Shown here: positions 23,792 through 32,323 of the stretch, piece after piece
Numbering within the stretch: the first letter of the stretch is position 1
How the letters are laid out: each line of letters begins with the position of its first letter
From: CADDZO01 sp035294145
Lineage (GTDB): Bacteria > Chloroflexota > Dormibacteria > Dormibacterales > Dormibacteraceae
Reading direction: 5' to 3'
Length of the DNA stretch: 42,532 bases
Assembly (NCBI GenBank): GCA_035294145.1
Contig: DATGLL010000073.1
Span: 1 to 42,532 of the forward strand
Notes under the pieces: generated by a model
Databases searched by the model: none
Seen by the model: only the letters and a program-made list of their open reading frames with translations
Told to the model about the DNA's origin: nothing
Program-made: the position numbers and the translations under genes

Positions 23792-24835
23792 ATGCCCGAT
23801 AATTCCTTGACCGTGCGCATCTTCTCCGGCATCCAGCCGACGGGGCAAAAGACGTTCGGCAACTACTCGGGAGGGTTTCGACAGTACGCAGCCACCCAGG
23901 AAGAGGGGGAGGCCTTCTTCTGCATCGTCGATCTGCACTCCATCACCGTCGCCTACGATCCAGCGCAGCTCCGGGAGGCAACGTTCGACCTCGCCGCCAT
24001 GCTCTTCGCGACCGGCCTCGATCCCCGCCGCTCGACCATCTTCATCCAGAGCCACAACCCGGCCCACGCCGAGGCAGCCTGGCTGCTCGGCGCGGTCGCG
24101 GGGTTCGGCGAGCTGCGGCGCATGACCCAGTTCAAGGACAAGTCCGCCGAGCAGGGGTTCGTGTCGTGCGGTCTTTTCACCTACCCCGTGCTGATGGCCG
24201 CCGACATCCTCCTCTACCAGACCGACCTGGTCCCGATCGGGGAGGACCAGCGGCAGCACCTGGAGCTGACCCGTGACCTGGCCCAGCGCTTCAACGCCCG
24301 CTTCGGCCCCGTCTTTCGGGTCCCCGAGGGGCGCTACCCCGACGCCGGCGCTCGGATCATGGACCTCACCGAGCCCACGAAGAAGATGTCGACCACCAGC
24401 AGCCCGGAGATGGGCAAGATCCTCATGCTCGACCCCCCCGAGGCCATCCGCAAGAAGATCATGAGCGCGGTCACCGACACCGGTCGCGAGGTGCGGCGGG
24501 CGCCGGACAAGCCCGGGATCAGCAACCTGATCGAGATCATGTCGGTGGCCACCGGCCGGCCACCGGAGGCCATCGAGGCCGAGTACGGGACCGGGGGCTA
24601 CGCTCGCTTCAAGGCCGCGGTCGCCGAGGCCGTAATCGCCTGCCTCGCCCCCATCCGGGAACGGTACCGATCGCTGCGCTCCGACCCCGGTGAGCTGGAG
24701 CGGCTCCTGGCCGAGGGAGCGAGCAAGGCGATCGAGGTCAGCCAGCCTACCTTGCTCGCCATGTACGACCGCATGGGCTTTGCCCACCGCCTGAGCCGAG
24801 CGATCCCCGGAGCCGGGCTCAGCCGACCATGGTGA
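23792..24835 (+). CDS. trpS: tryptophanyl-tRNA synthetase
   Basis: Class I synthetase, 347 residues. FSGIQPTGQKTFGNY carries the HIGH-equivalent, with Phe in the usual His/Leu position before GNY, and EPTKKMSTTSSPEMG is the KMSKS loop (KMST variant). MAADILLYQTDLVPIGEDQRQHLE is the tryptophan/ATP pocket. Homologues usually begin just before IFSGIQP, so GTG 23813 is an alternative start; GATAAT at 23798-23803 would make that one leaderless. Its 3' end overlaps the convergent SDR gene by 17 bases. It is far from the trp operon and shows no T-box leader. Confidence 0.95.
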   Translation: MPDNSLTVRIFSGIQPTGQKTFGNYSGGFRQYAATQEEGEAFFCIVDLHSITVAYDPAQLREATFDLAAMLFATGLDPRRSTIFIQSHNPAHAEAAWLLGAVAGFGELRRMTQFKDKSAEQGFVSCGLFTYPVLMAADILLYQTDLVPIGEDQRQHLELTRDLAQRFNARFGPVFRVPEGRYPDAGARIMDLTEPTKKMSTTSSPEMGKILMLDPPEAIRKKIMSAVTDTGREVRRAPDKPGISNLIEIMSVATGRPPEAIEAEYGTGGYARFKAAVAEAVIACLAPIRERYRSLRSDPGELERLLAEGASKAIEVSQPTLLAMYDRMGFAHRLSRAIPGAGLSRPW

Positions 24836-25568
24836 GCCCGCCGCTCACGCTCAACACCTGGCCGGTGACGAACGAGGCGGCGTCGGAGGCGAAATAGCGT
24901 ACCGCGCCCGCCACCTCCTCGGGCCGGGCCAAGCGACGGAAGGGGATGGCGCGCTCCAGCGCCTGGCGGATGGGCTCCGGCTGGCGGCGGAAGAGCGGGG
25001 TGTCGGTGGGCCCCGGGCAGACGCAGTTGACCGTGATCCCATGGCGGGCCATCTCCCGGGCCAGGGCCTTGGTGAAGCCGATCAGCCCCGCCTTGGCCCC
25101 CGCGTACACGACCTCGCCGGTGCTGCCAACCCGTCCCGCGTCGCTGGCGATGTTGATGACGCGGCCGCCAGCCCCGGCCTCGACCATGGCCCGCAAGAAG
25201 GTCTGGGTCAGGATGACCGGGCCCAGGTAGTTGACCGCCACCACCTTGCGAATGAAGTCCCGGTCGTTCTCCAAGAAGGGCTGGATGGCGTCCCAGCCGG
25301 CGTTGTTGACCAGGATGTGGAGGGGCCCGAAGGCCGACTCCACCTGCGCTCGGACCCGGTCCACCGAGGCCTCGTCGGCGACGTCGACCTGCCAGGCCTC
25401 GGCCGCCCCGCCCGCGGCGCGGATCGCCTCGACCGTGTCCTGGGCGCCGACCAGGTCGAGGTCGAGCACCGCGACCCGGGCCCCGTCCGCCGCCAGCCCC
25501 AGGGCGATCGCCCGACCGATGCCGGAGCCAGCCCCGGTGACCGCAGCCACCTTGCCTTCCAGCCCCAT
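24819..25568 (-). CDS. short-chain dehydrogenase/reductase, BadH-like
   Basis: 249-residue SDR with the cofactor motif TGAGSGIG, the NNAG motif and the catalytic Ser-Tyr-Lys set (NIASDAGRVG, then VVYAGAKAG). The combination NNAGWD, NIASDAxRVGS, CPGPTDTPL and the terminal GQVLSVSGGLTM matches, from memory, 2-hydroxycyclohexanecarboxyl-CoA dehydrogenase (BadH) more closely than FabG. That would oxidise an alicyclic hydroxyacyl-CoA with NAD. The start has GAGGAGG 4 bases upstream. It is third in a minus-strand unit with an acyl-CoA ligase and an amidohydrolase. Substrate assignment is tentative. Confidence 0.85.
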   Translation of the reverse strand: MGLEGKVAAVTGAGSGIGRAIALGLAADGARVAVLDLDLVGAQDTVEAIRAAGGAAEAWQVDVADEASVDRVRAQVESAFGPLHILVNNAGWDAIQPFLENDRDFIRKVVAVNYLGPVILTQTFLRAMVEAGAGGRVINIASDAGRVGSTGEVVYAGAKAGLIGFTKALAREMARHGITVNCVCPGPTDTPLFRRQPEPIRQALERAIPFRRLARPEEVAGAVRYFASDAASFVTGQVLSVSGGLTMVG

Positions 25569-25643
25569 GGATCCTCCTCTCGCAGCCTCCCGGACCCCCC
25601 TTCGCTTATCCCGTCTCCCCGCCTGGGAGCGAAGGGGACGTGC

Positions 25644-26486
25644 TCAGAGCCCGAGCACGCGCTCGGCGTTGCCCCACAGGATCTTCTCCTTGACCGGGTC
25701 CGGGATCCCCAACGCGTCGAACTCGCGCAACCACCGCTCGGGCAGGATGAAGGGGTAGTCGGTCCCGAAGAGCGCCCGGTCCTGAAGCCGTCCGGTGATC
25801 TCGCGCACGAGCTCGGCCGGGAAGTACCGAGGCGCCCAGCCGGAGAGGTCCATGTGCACGTTGGCCTTGTGACGGACGATGGCCAGCATCTCCTCCAGCC
25901 ACGGGTAGGCGGGGTGGGCGGCGACGATCGTGAGCTCGGGGAAGGCGGCCGCCACCGTGTCCAGGTGGAGCGGGCGCACGTGCTCGAGGCGGATCCCCGA
26001 GCCGCCCGGGGTGCCGGCCCCGAGCCCGGTCATCCCCACGTGGAACAGGCAAGGCACGCGGAGGGACTGGATCTCCTCCCACAGCGGGAAGAACCGCTCG
26101 TCGGCCGGGTTGAAGGCCATCGCGGCCTGCTGGAACTTGAACCCCCGCATGCCCAGCTCCCGAACCGCCCGTCGCGCCTCGGCGATCGCCTCCTCCCCGC
26201 GCCAGGGGTCGACCGAGGCGAAGGGGATGAAGGTCTGGGGATAGCGACGGCAGACCTCGGCCACCCAGTCGTTGGTGACCGGCGGCTGCCCGGTGCCGGT
26301 GCGAGCGTCCCAGGCCAACAGCACCGCCCGCATGCCCTCGAACTCCCTCGCCATCTCCTCCAGCGTGCGGACCCGGACCTCGAGCCGGAAGTAGCGCCTC
26401 AGGTCCTCGAGGTACGGACCCAAGGACCCCTCCAGGTACTCGGCGGTGGAGGGATGGACATGGAAGTCGATGGGAACTCCAGGCAC
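25644..26486 (-). CDS. amidohydrolase-2 family (ACMSD-like) metal hydrolase/decarboxylase
   Basis: 280-residue TIM-barrel of the amidohydrolase-2 family, which includes ACMSD and gamma-resorcylate decarboxylase. Metal ligands appear as DFHVHP at the N-terminus, the FHVGMTG and AHPAYPW histidines, and the FGTDYPF aspartate. Relatives decarboxylate or hydrolyse ring-derived acids. The GTG start at 26486 is fused to a near-perfect Shine-Dalgarno (AAGGAGGTG), giving no spacing; a non-canonical GTT or ATC a few codons later may be the real start. It lies 55 bases after the ligase and 75 before the SDR. Confidence 0.82.
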   Translation of the reverse strand: MPGVPIDFHVHPSTAEYLEGSLGPYLEDLRRYFRLEVRVRTLEEMAREFEGMRAVLLAWDARTGTGQPPVTNDWVAEVCRRYPQTFIPFASVDPWRGEEAIAEARRAVRELGMRGFKFQQAAMAFNPADERFFPLWEEIQSLRVPCLFHVGMTGLGAGTPGGSGIRLEHVRPLHLDTVAAAFPELTIVAAHPAYPWLEEMLAIVRHKANVHMDLSGWAPRYFPAELVREITGRLQDRALFGTDYPFILPERWLREFDALGIPDPVKEKILWGNAERVLGL

Positions 26487-26541
26487 CTCCTTGGAGCATA
26501 GGCCCAGATCCCCGATCGGTCCACGCCCGCCCCTGCATCGG

Positions 26542-28230
26542 CTAGCCGGGCTTACCGGCTAAAGCCTCGGCCCGGGCTCTGAGCTCATAGCGCATGATCT
26601 TGCCCGTGGGGGTCATGGGCAGCGACTCCAGGATCTCAACCCGCTCGGGCCACTTGTACTTGGCCACCCCGGCCCTTTCCAGGTGGGCCTGGAGGTCGGC
26701 AAGGGTGACCGTCGCGCCCTCGGCCGGGACCACGAAGGCGCAGCCCCGGCTGCCGAGCCGTGGATCGGGCATCGCCACCACGACCGCATCCCGGATCGAC
26801 GGCATCTGGTAGAGGAGCTCCTCGACCTCACGTGGGTCGACCTTCTGGCCACCGCGGTTGATGACGTCGTCCGCGCGCGCCACGAAGGTGAAGGTGCCAT
26901 CCGGGTTTCGCGTCACCAGGTCCCCCGACCTGAACCACCCATCAGGGGTGAAGCGTTCCCGCACCAGCTGGGGGCGCCGGTAGTAGCCGGGCGACAGGTT
27001 GGGGCCACGGCCCCAGAACTCGCCCGTCTCCCCCGGGGCCACGTCCCGCCCCTTCTCGTCCAGCACCCGCCAGCCCCAGCCAGCGCCGCTCCGCCCGATG
27101 GTGACGCTGGTCACCTCGAGAGGATCGGAGGGGACGGAGTAGGTGTGGGCGAGGCCTTCGGTCCAGCCGTAGAAGACGGCCAGCGCGCACCCAAGCCGGT
27201 CGTGGAGACGGCGCAGGATCTCGATCGGGCAGGGCGCGCCGGCGTACATCAGGAATCGGAGGGAGGAGAGGTCCCGGCGCTCCAGGTCGGGGCTGCGGGC
27301 GATGTCGATCAGCATCGGCGGCGCCCCGACCAGATGGGTGATGCGATGTCGCTCGCACAGCTCCAGCGCCTTGCCCACGTCCCACGACTCCAGCAAGACC
27401 ACGCAGGCCCCGGCCGTCATCGCCCCCGCCAGCAGGGAGATCCCAAAGGCGGTGAGGTGGGTGAGCGGGGTGACGATCAGCCAACGGTCCTGCGGCCCCA
27501 GGCCGAAGTCGGCGACGTACTTGCGGCAGGCGTTGAGCAGGTTGGCATGGAGGTGCATGACCCCCTTGGGCTGGCTGGTGGTCCCGGAGGTGAACATGAG
27601 CACGAAGAGCTCGGTGGCGACCGGGGGCTCGACCTCGGGCGAACGGCCGAGGCAGGCCTCGATCATCCCCCTCAGGTCGCGACCTCCGGCAGCCTCAGCC
27701 GCCCGCACCGTGATCACGTCCCTGAGCCCGGGCAACCGCCGCTGCAACTCCTGCGCCAGCCGCAGGTGATCGAAGCCACGGTGGGTCTCTGGCACCACCA
27801 GGCCCTTGGCCTCGGTCAGCCCGAGGATGTACTCCATCTCGCGGGCGCGATAGGGGACATGGATGAAGCACGGGCGGACCCCGATGCGCGCCGCGCCCAA
27901 CACCACGCTGCAGAACTCCGACCAGTTGGGAAGCTGGACCCCCAGGCAATCGCCCCGCTGGTAGCCGAGCTCTCCAAGAGCGACGGCGAAGGCCTCGCTC
28001 CGGGCCCGAAGCTCCCCCCAGCTGACCACGGCCCCGTCCTGATCGATGATCGCCGGCGCCTCTGGCCGCCCCGACGCCCAGGTCGCCAGCAGGTCCAGAT
28101 AGGAGTCCGACCCCCAGCCGCCCGAGCCCAGGAACTCGTCCACCAGCCCCTCGGTCAGGTAGGTGTCCTCTCGCCGGGCCAGCTCCCTTGCTCGTGCCCA
28201 CACCAGATCGGCCTCTCTGCTCATGGCCAC
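26542..28230 (-). CDS. acyl-CoA ligase (AMP-forming), AliA-like
   Basis: ANL-superfamily ligase of about 562 residues that activates a carboxylic acid to an acyl-adenylate and then a CoA thioester. The P-loop MFTSGTTSQPKGVMH, the YGWTEG motif, GWFRSGDL and the C-terminal catalytic lysine motif MTPTGKIMR are intact. The overall pattern fits cyclohexanecarboxylate/2,3-dihydroxybenzoate-type ligases. The start is GTG 28230, 8 bases after GGAGG; the ATG two codons later (28224) is an alternative, and the longer frame to 28278 lacks an SD. It heads the ligase-amidohydrolase-SDR unit. Substrate is inferred from context only. Confidence 0.87.
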   Translation of the reverse strand: MAMSREADLVWARARELARREDTYLTEGLVDEFLGSGGWGSDSYLDLLATWASGRPEAPAIIDQDGAVVSWGELRARSEAFAVALGELGYQRGDCLGVQLPNWSEFCSVVLGAARIGVRPCFIHVPYRAREMEYILGLTEAKGLVVPETHRGFDHLRLAQELQRRLPGLRDVITVRAAEAAGGRDLRGMIEACLGRSPEVEPPVATELFVLMFTSGTTSQPKGVMHLHANLLNACRKYVADFGLGPQDRWLIVTPLTHLTAFGISLLAGAMTAGACVVLLESWDVGKALELCERHRITHLVGAPPMLIDIARSPDLERRDLSSLRFLMYAGAPCPIEILRRLHDRLGCALAVFYGWTEGLAHTYSVPSDPLEVTSVTIGRSGAGWGWRVLDEKGRDVAPGETGEFWGRGPNLSPGYYRRPQLVRERFTPDGWFRSGDLVTRNPDGTFTFVARADDVINRGGQKVDPREVEELLYQMPSIRDAVVVAMPDPRLGSRGCAFVVPAEGATVTLADLQAHLERAGVAKYKWPERVEILESLPMTPTGKIMRYELRARAEALAGKPG

Positions 28231-28315
28231 GTCACCCACCTCCAGGTGGAACATGAGCCGCGAGCCCAGCGCTGTCAAGAGCGGTTGCCGGCCGACGATG
28301 ACCGGCAGGCCCCCC

Positions 28316-29050
28316 TCAGCCGTGGGCCAGGAGGTGCCGGTAGATCACCTGCGACCAGCTCTCCATGCCCGAGTACCGGGCTTGCATCTCCGCCAGCGAG
28401 CGCAGCTCGCCCCTCAGCTTGTCGGGCTCGCGGATGGCGATCTCGTCGGTGTCTCCCTCCGCCAAGAAGACCACGCCCACGTGCACCCTGCCGACGGGCG
28501 AGGACTCCTCCTTCAGGAGGCCGAGGAGCCGGGCCTCGAAACGACCGCGGTAGACAACCTCCTCCTCCCATTCCCGCCGCATGCCCCCCAGCAGTGGGTC
28601 ACCTCCGTCGGCGTCCCTGGGGTTGATGTGGCCGCCCACCCCGAGCGAGTAGCGACGGTGCAGCCGTCGCTCCGAGGAGGCGCGCAGGCGTCGCGTCAGC
28701 AGGTAGCGCCCCCCGTGCCCGAAGACCACGTAGGGGATCACCTGCTGGTAGCCGGGATCCTCCTCGACCATCGCTCGTGGCATGAAGAAGGAGCGCTCGC
28801 GCATCGTGCGCAGGAGACCTTGGATGCCATCCCCACGCAGGCCGCTCCACTCCCCAGCGGCGAAGAGGTCGGACCGCCGGACGCAGAGGACCTGCTCGTC
28901 ACCGCTGATGGCTCTCCCCCCCTTTGCGAGGTCCGACCCCGGGAAACGCTTGCGCCGCTCGTCCCCTGAGGGCTGTCGTGAGACGGCATCCCCGGGGCCT
29001 GCCCCTGAAGGCCTGAGACCCACAAAGGCGTCGTCCCACCCGCGCCGGTC
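28316..29050 (-). CDS. NUDIX hydrolase family protein (start uncertain)
   Basis: The C-terminal ~200 residues form a NUDIX-like domain. YSLGVGGHINPRD begins the nudix box and MRREWEEEV supplies the RExxEE catalytic helix. LLTRR and VHVGVVFLAE are flanking strands, and the DEQVLCVRRSDLF start resembles predicted phosphoesterases of this family. Homology begins near 28900, where the best ribosome site (AAGGGGGGGAG) leads to ATC rather than ATG or GTG. The first in-frame ATG upstream is 29050, which would add ~45 poorly conserved residues. Substrate unknown. It is upstream of the ligase gene by about 85 bases. Confidence 0.75.
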   Translation of the reverse strand, partial: DRRGWDDAFVGLRPSGAGPGDAVSRQPSGDERRKRFPGSDLAKGGRAISGDEQVLCVRRSDLFAAGEWSGLRGDGIQGLLRTMRERSFFMPRAMVEEDPGYQQVIPYVVFGHGGRYLLTRRLRASSERRLHRRYSLGVGGHINPRDADGGDPLLGGMRREWEEEVVYRGRFEARLLGLLKEESSPVGRVHVGVVFLAEGDTDEIAIREPDKLRGELRSLAEMQARYSGMESWSQVIYRHLLAHG

Positions 29051-29174
29051 CATCGGCACGGCAGCGCGCCCCCCGCCTCCCCCGACCACCTGCCTGAGGG
29101 TGGGGATGCCCCCTGCCGGAATCGATCGGGGGGAAGACCTCGGCTTGGTCGCGCCAGGCCAGCCGGGGGGAGGC

Positions 29175-29321
29175 ATGATGGAGGTGAGCCAGGTCGAGCC
29201 TGAACCGGACGAGGTGGGTGCGGTCATCGAGGCGCGGCTCGATGCCGGCCTCGTGGAGCTCCTGGCCAACCCCGACCTGGTGGGGCGACGTCGCGGCCGG
29301 CCCGAGCAGCCCCGGTCGTGA
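29175..29321 (+). CDS. small hypothetical protein, 48 residues
   Basis: A short plus-strand frame starts ATGATG right after GGGGGGAGGC, a good ribosome binding site. It encodes an acidic N-terminus (MMEVSQVEPEPDEVGAVIEA), a LVELLANPDLVG helix and a basic Arg-rich tail. It sits alone between the divergent NUDIX gene and the convergent FAD oxidoreductase gene. Codon third positions are GC-rich like real genes here. I recognise no family; it may be a real small protein or chance. Confidence 0.4.
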   Translation: MMEVSQVEPEPDEVGAVIEARLDAGLVELLANPDLVGRRRGRPEQPRS

Positions 29322-29361
29322 GCCGATGCTCGTGGTTGCCAAGGGATGCCTCACGCCGTCC

Positions 29362-30381
29362 TCAGAGCTGGGTGGTGTCGACCAAGGCCACGGTGCGCTG
29401 GGGATCGAGACAGCCGATATCGAGCGGGGGCGACTCACCCAGGATCATGGCCGCCAAGCTCTCCGCCGCCGCTGGCGCGTGCATCACCCCATGACCGCTG
29501 AACCCGCAGCAGGCCCACACCCCGGGACGCGGAGTTGGGCCGACCAGCGGGTGATGATCGAAGGTCACCTCGTAGTGCCCGGTCCAGTGAGCCTCCGGCC
29601 GCTCCAGCGCCGCTTGGGGGACGAGGCGAGCCAGCCACTCCCGATGGGGCCCCCAAGCGCGGGGATCTCCCGGGCCGGTGACCAGCAACCGTCCTCGACG
29701 CTCCCGGAAGTGGTAGCCGGTGTCCAGCTCGAGGGTGACCGGCGTCCGGGCGTCCAGCCAGGCGAAGGGGCCGACCTGGAAGATCCCTCGCTCGACCGGG
29801 CGCACGTCCAGCCGTACGCCCAACCGTCGCCCCACCTCGCCCGACCAGGCCCCGGCGCAGATCACCACCACCTCTGCCTCCAGGTCCCGCGGTCCCGCCC
29901 CGCATCCGTATCGGAACTCGGCCCCAGCCGCCGTCGCCTCCTCCACCAGGCAGGCGAGGAGGTCGAGCGGCTGATAGACCCCGTCCAGGCGACAGTAGTT
30001 GGTCGCCAGCACTGCGTCCGCGGCCAGGAAGCGCACCAGGTCGCGGGGGTTGGGATGCTCGATGGGCAACCCCTGGCCACGCTGGAACACCGCCCGTCGG
30101 CGGAGCTCGTCCGCCCCCTCCGAGGTGGTGGCCAGGTACAGGTACCCGACCGGCCGGAACCCGATGCGGTCGGCGCGAGCCTCGAAGAAAGGCCGCGCAG
30201 CGAGCGAGAGGGCGATATTGATCGGGCTGCCGTGCTGGGTTCGAAACCCACCGAAGGCCTTACCCGTCGAGCCCAGGCCCCGGGGAGCGGGGTCGAACAC
30301 GATCACGTCGCGGCGCCCCCGACCGGCCAGGGCCAAGGCCACCGAGGCCCCGGCGACCCCGCCTCCGAGCACGGTGATCAC
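29362..30381 (-). CDS. FAD-dependent oxidoreductase (DAO family)
   Basis: 339 residues of the D-amino-acid-oxidase/glycine-oxidase family. It has an N-terminal Rossmann GGGVAGASVALALAGRG with VFD, the STGKAFGGFRTQ segment, a central VVICAGAWSG and the C-terminal GFSGHGVMHAPAAAE FAD-contact motif. It probably oxidises a secondary or D-amino acid with oxygen as acceptor. Its ATG overlaps the B3/B4 gene stop (ATGA), making it the last gene of the aromatic amino acid supra-operon. Substrate unknown. Confidence 0.85.
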   Translation of the reverse strand: MITVLGGGVAGASVALALAGRGRRDVIVFDPAPRGLGSTGKAFGGFRTQHGSPINIALSLAARPFFEARADRIGFRPVGYLYLATTSEGADELRRRAVFQRGQGLPIEHPNPRDLVRFLAADAVLATNYCRLDGVYQPLDLLACLVEEATAAGAEFRYGCGAGPRDLEAEVVVICAGAWSGEVGRRLGVRLDVRPVERGIFQVGPFAWLDARTPVTLELDTGYHFRERRGRLLVTGPGDPRAWGPHREWLARLVPQAALERPEAHWTGHYEVTFDHHPLVGPTPRPGVWACCGFSGHGVMHAPAAAESLAAMILGESPPLDIGCLDPQRTVALVDTTQL

Positions 30382-30995
30382 CGCCGTCGCACCTGACCAC
30401 GCCCATAGCGGGCGATCAGCTCACCGGTCAGCGACAGCACTGACTCGGCCACCGGGAGGAAGAATACCCAGGCCGCCCGCCGGGTCGCGGTCGTGATCAT
30501 GGTGCGAGCCGAGTCGGCCGAGGGGTTGCCACAGGGACCGAGATCGTCGGCGACGCAGATCCGGCCGGACACGTCCACGTGCCCCCGGCGGATGCCGAGG
30601 TAGCCCTCCTGCTCGCGGCCCAACCGGAGCCGCAACCGCCCCCGTACCTGGTCCAGGTCGTAGAGCCCGACCGGCACCTGGAGGCGAAGCGAGACCACGT
30701 TGGCCACGTCGACCAGGGAGTTGACGCGGGGGAACGGCTCACCCCGCCGCAGGCGACGGAGCAGCGCCTCGCTCGAGGGGCGATGCCGGGTCGGGTCCAG
30801 CCCGAAGCGTCGGTAGAGGGCGCGTGCCGGTCCGATGTCGCCCACCTGGCCCGCCCGCGCCTCCCGCTCGGCGATGGCCACCACCTGGTCGAAGTCCCCC
30901 CGCGGCCCCGTGACCTCCAGGTCGTACAGCTCCAAGGTCGAGACCGCCAAGTCGATCTCGGCCTCCAGGGGGAGGCTGGGCACGACGTCGGTCAC
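30378..30995 (-). CDS. B3/B4 (PheT editing-like) domain protein
   Basis: 205 residues resembling the B3/B4 domain of phenylalanyl-tRNA synthetase beta, which hydrolyses mischarged Tyr-tRNA(Phe). The typical stretch FPRVNSLVDVANVVSLRLQV and DLDQVRGRL are clear, as are the following GYLGIRRGHVDVSGRI and the C-terminal STMI-like ARTMITTATRRAAW. The start is GTG 30995, fixed by a GTGA overlap with the aroA stop; the frame is open further upstream within aroA. It is coupled at both ends to operon neighbours. A trans-editing role is plausible given the aromatic context but unproven. Confidence 0.85.
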   Translation of the reverse strand: MTDVVPSLPLEAEIDLAVSTLELYDLEVTGPRGDFDQVVAIAEREARAGQVGDIGPARALYRRFGLDPTRHRPSSEALLRRLRRGEPFPRVNSLVDVANVVSLRLQVPVGLYDLDQVRGRLRLRLGREQEGYLGIRRGHVDVSGRICVADDLGPCGNPSADSARTMITTATRRAAWVFFLPVAESVLSLTGELIARYGRGQVRRR

Positions 30996-32323
30996 GCCCC
31001 CCTGGGGCCGTCCACGGGCGCCGGGGGGGCGCAGGCCTGCCCGGGACGACGGGGACGGGGCGGACGGGCCAGGGACTCCAGCGTCTCCCAGAACCCGGGA
31101 TAGGAGATGGCCACGCACTCCGCCCCCTCGATCTCGGTGCTCCCCTCGGCGAGCAGGCCGGCGACCGCCAGGGCCATCGCCACCCGATGGTCGCCGAACG
31201 CGTCGACCCGGGCACCGTGGAGCGACCGGGGCCCTCGGATCTCCCAGCCGTCGGGGAGTTCGGACACCTCCGCGCCCATGGCCGTCAGCCCAACGGCCAT
31301 GGCCCGGATACGGTCCGACTCCTTGACCCGCAGCTCCTCGGCCCCCGTGATCCGGGTCGTGCCCGGCAGCACGGCCGCCGCCACGGCCAGCACCGGAAGC
31401 TCGTCGATCAGGGCCGCGACCTCGGCCCCGGCCACGGCGAAGGCCCGGGGCGCTGGCGCGGTGGCGACCTCAAGATCCGCCACCGGCTCGCCTCCCTGGA
31501 GGCGCTCCTGGGAGCGGCGGACCTCGATCCCGGCCCGTGCCAGCACCTCCAACAGGGCAGCACGGGTTGGGTTGACGCCCACCCCGGGCAGGCGCACGTG
31601 GGCCGATGGGTGCAGAGCCGCCGCCACCAGCCAGAAGGCGGCCGCGGAGAGGTCGCCCGGCACCGTGAGCTCGAGCGGACGAAGGCGCCCGACCGGGCCC
31701 CGGATCGAGACCACGAGGCCATCCACCTCCACCGGTGCGCCCATGACGGCCAGCATCCGCTCGGTGTGATCGCGGGTCGGGGCCGGCTGATGGAGCCGGG
31801 TGCGGCCCGAGGCGAAGAGCCCGGCCAGGAGGAGCGCCGACTTCACCTGGGCGCTGGCGACCGGAAGGGGGTAGTCGATGCCGCGAAGCCGGCCGCCCCC
31901 GCCCACGCGAAGGGGGTCGGTCTCGGCCCGGGCACCCATGGCTCGCAACGGCTCGGCCACCCGGTCCATGGGCCGCCGGGAGAGCGAGGCATCCCCCACC
32001 AGCGTCACCGAGAAGGGCGCCGCCGCCAGCACGCCGGCCAGCAGGCGCATGGTGGTCCCCGAGTTGCCGCAGTCGAGCGGACCGGAGGGCTCGCGAAGGC
32101 CGTGCAGCCCACGGCCCACCACCAGCTCGCCCTCGATCTCGACCCCAAGGGCACGCAGGCAACCAGCGGTGCTGGCCACGTCCGCCCCGGTGGAGAGGCC
32201 GTGCAGCCGGGCGACGCCCTCGGCCACCGCGTTCAGGATCAGCGCCCGATGGGAGATGGACTTGTCACCGGGGACGCACACCTCCCCCTCAAGGCGCTGC
32301 GGGGCCCTAACCGTCGCCAGCAC
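30992..32323 (-). CDS. aroA: 3-phosphoshikimate 1-carboxyvinyltransferase (EPSP synthase)
   Basis: Adds the enolpyruvyl group of PEP to shikimate-3-phosphate, the sixth shikimate step. 443 residues with PGDKSISHRALIL, LDCGNSGTTMRLLAG (PEP site), ASAQVKSALLLAGL and RVKESDRI, plus FGDHRVAMA near the C-terminus. GTG 32323 is selected because GGAGGT lies 8 bases upstream and homology starts at TVRAPQRLEG; the open frame to 32392 runs inside tyrA. It overlaps tyrA by 17 bases and the B3/B4 gene by 4. The C-terminal tail is Pro-rich and beyond the fold. Confidence 0.96.
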   Translation of the reverse strand: MLATVRAPQRLEGEVCVPGDKSISHRALILNAVAEGVARLHGLSTGADVASTAGCLRALGVEIEGELVVGRGLHGLREPSGPLDCGNSGTTMRLLAGVLAAAPFSVTLVGDASLSRRPMDRVAEPLRAMGARAETDPLRVGGGGRLRGIDYPLPVASAQVKSALLLAGLFASGRTRLHQPAPTRDHTERMLAVMGAPVEVDGLVVSIRGPVGRLRPLELTVPGDLSAAAFWLVAAALHPSAHVRLPGVGVNPTRAALLEVLARAGIEVRRSQERLQGGEPVADLEVATAPAPRAFAVAGAEVAALIDELPVLAVAAAVLPGTTRITGAEELRVKESDRIRAMAVGLTAMGAEVSELPDGWEIRGPRSLHGARVDAFGDHRVAMALAVAGLLAEGSTEIEGAECVAISYPGFWETLESLARPPRPRRPGQACAPPAPVDGPRGA

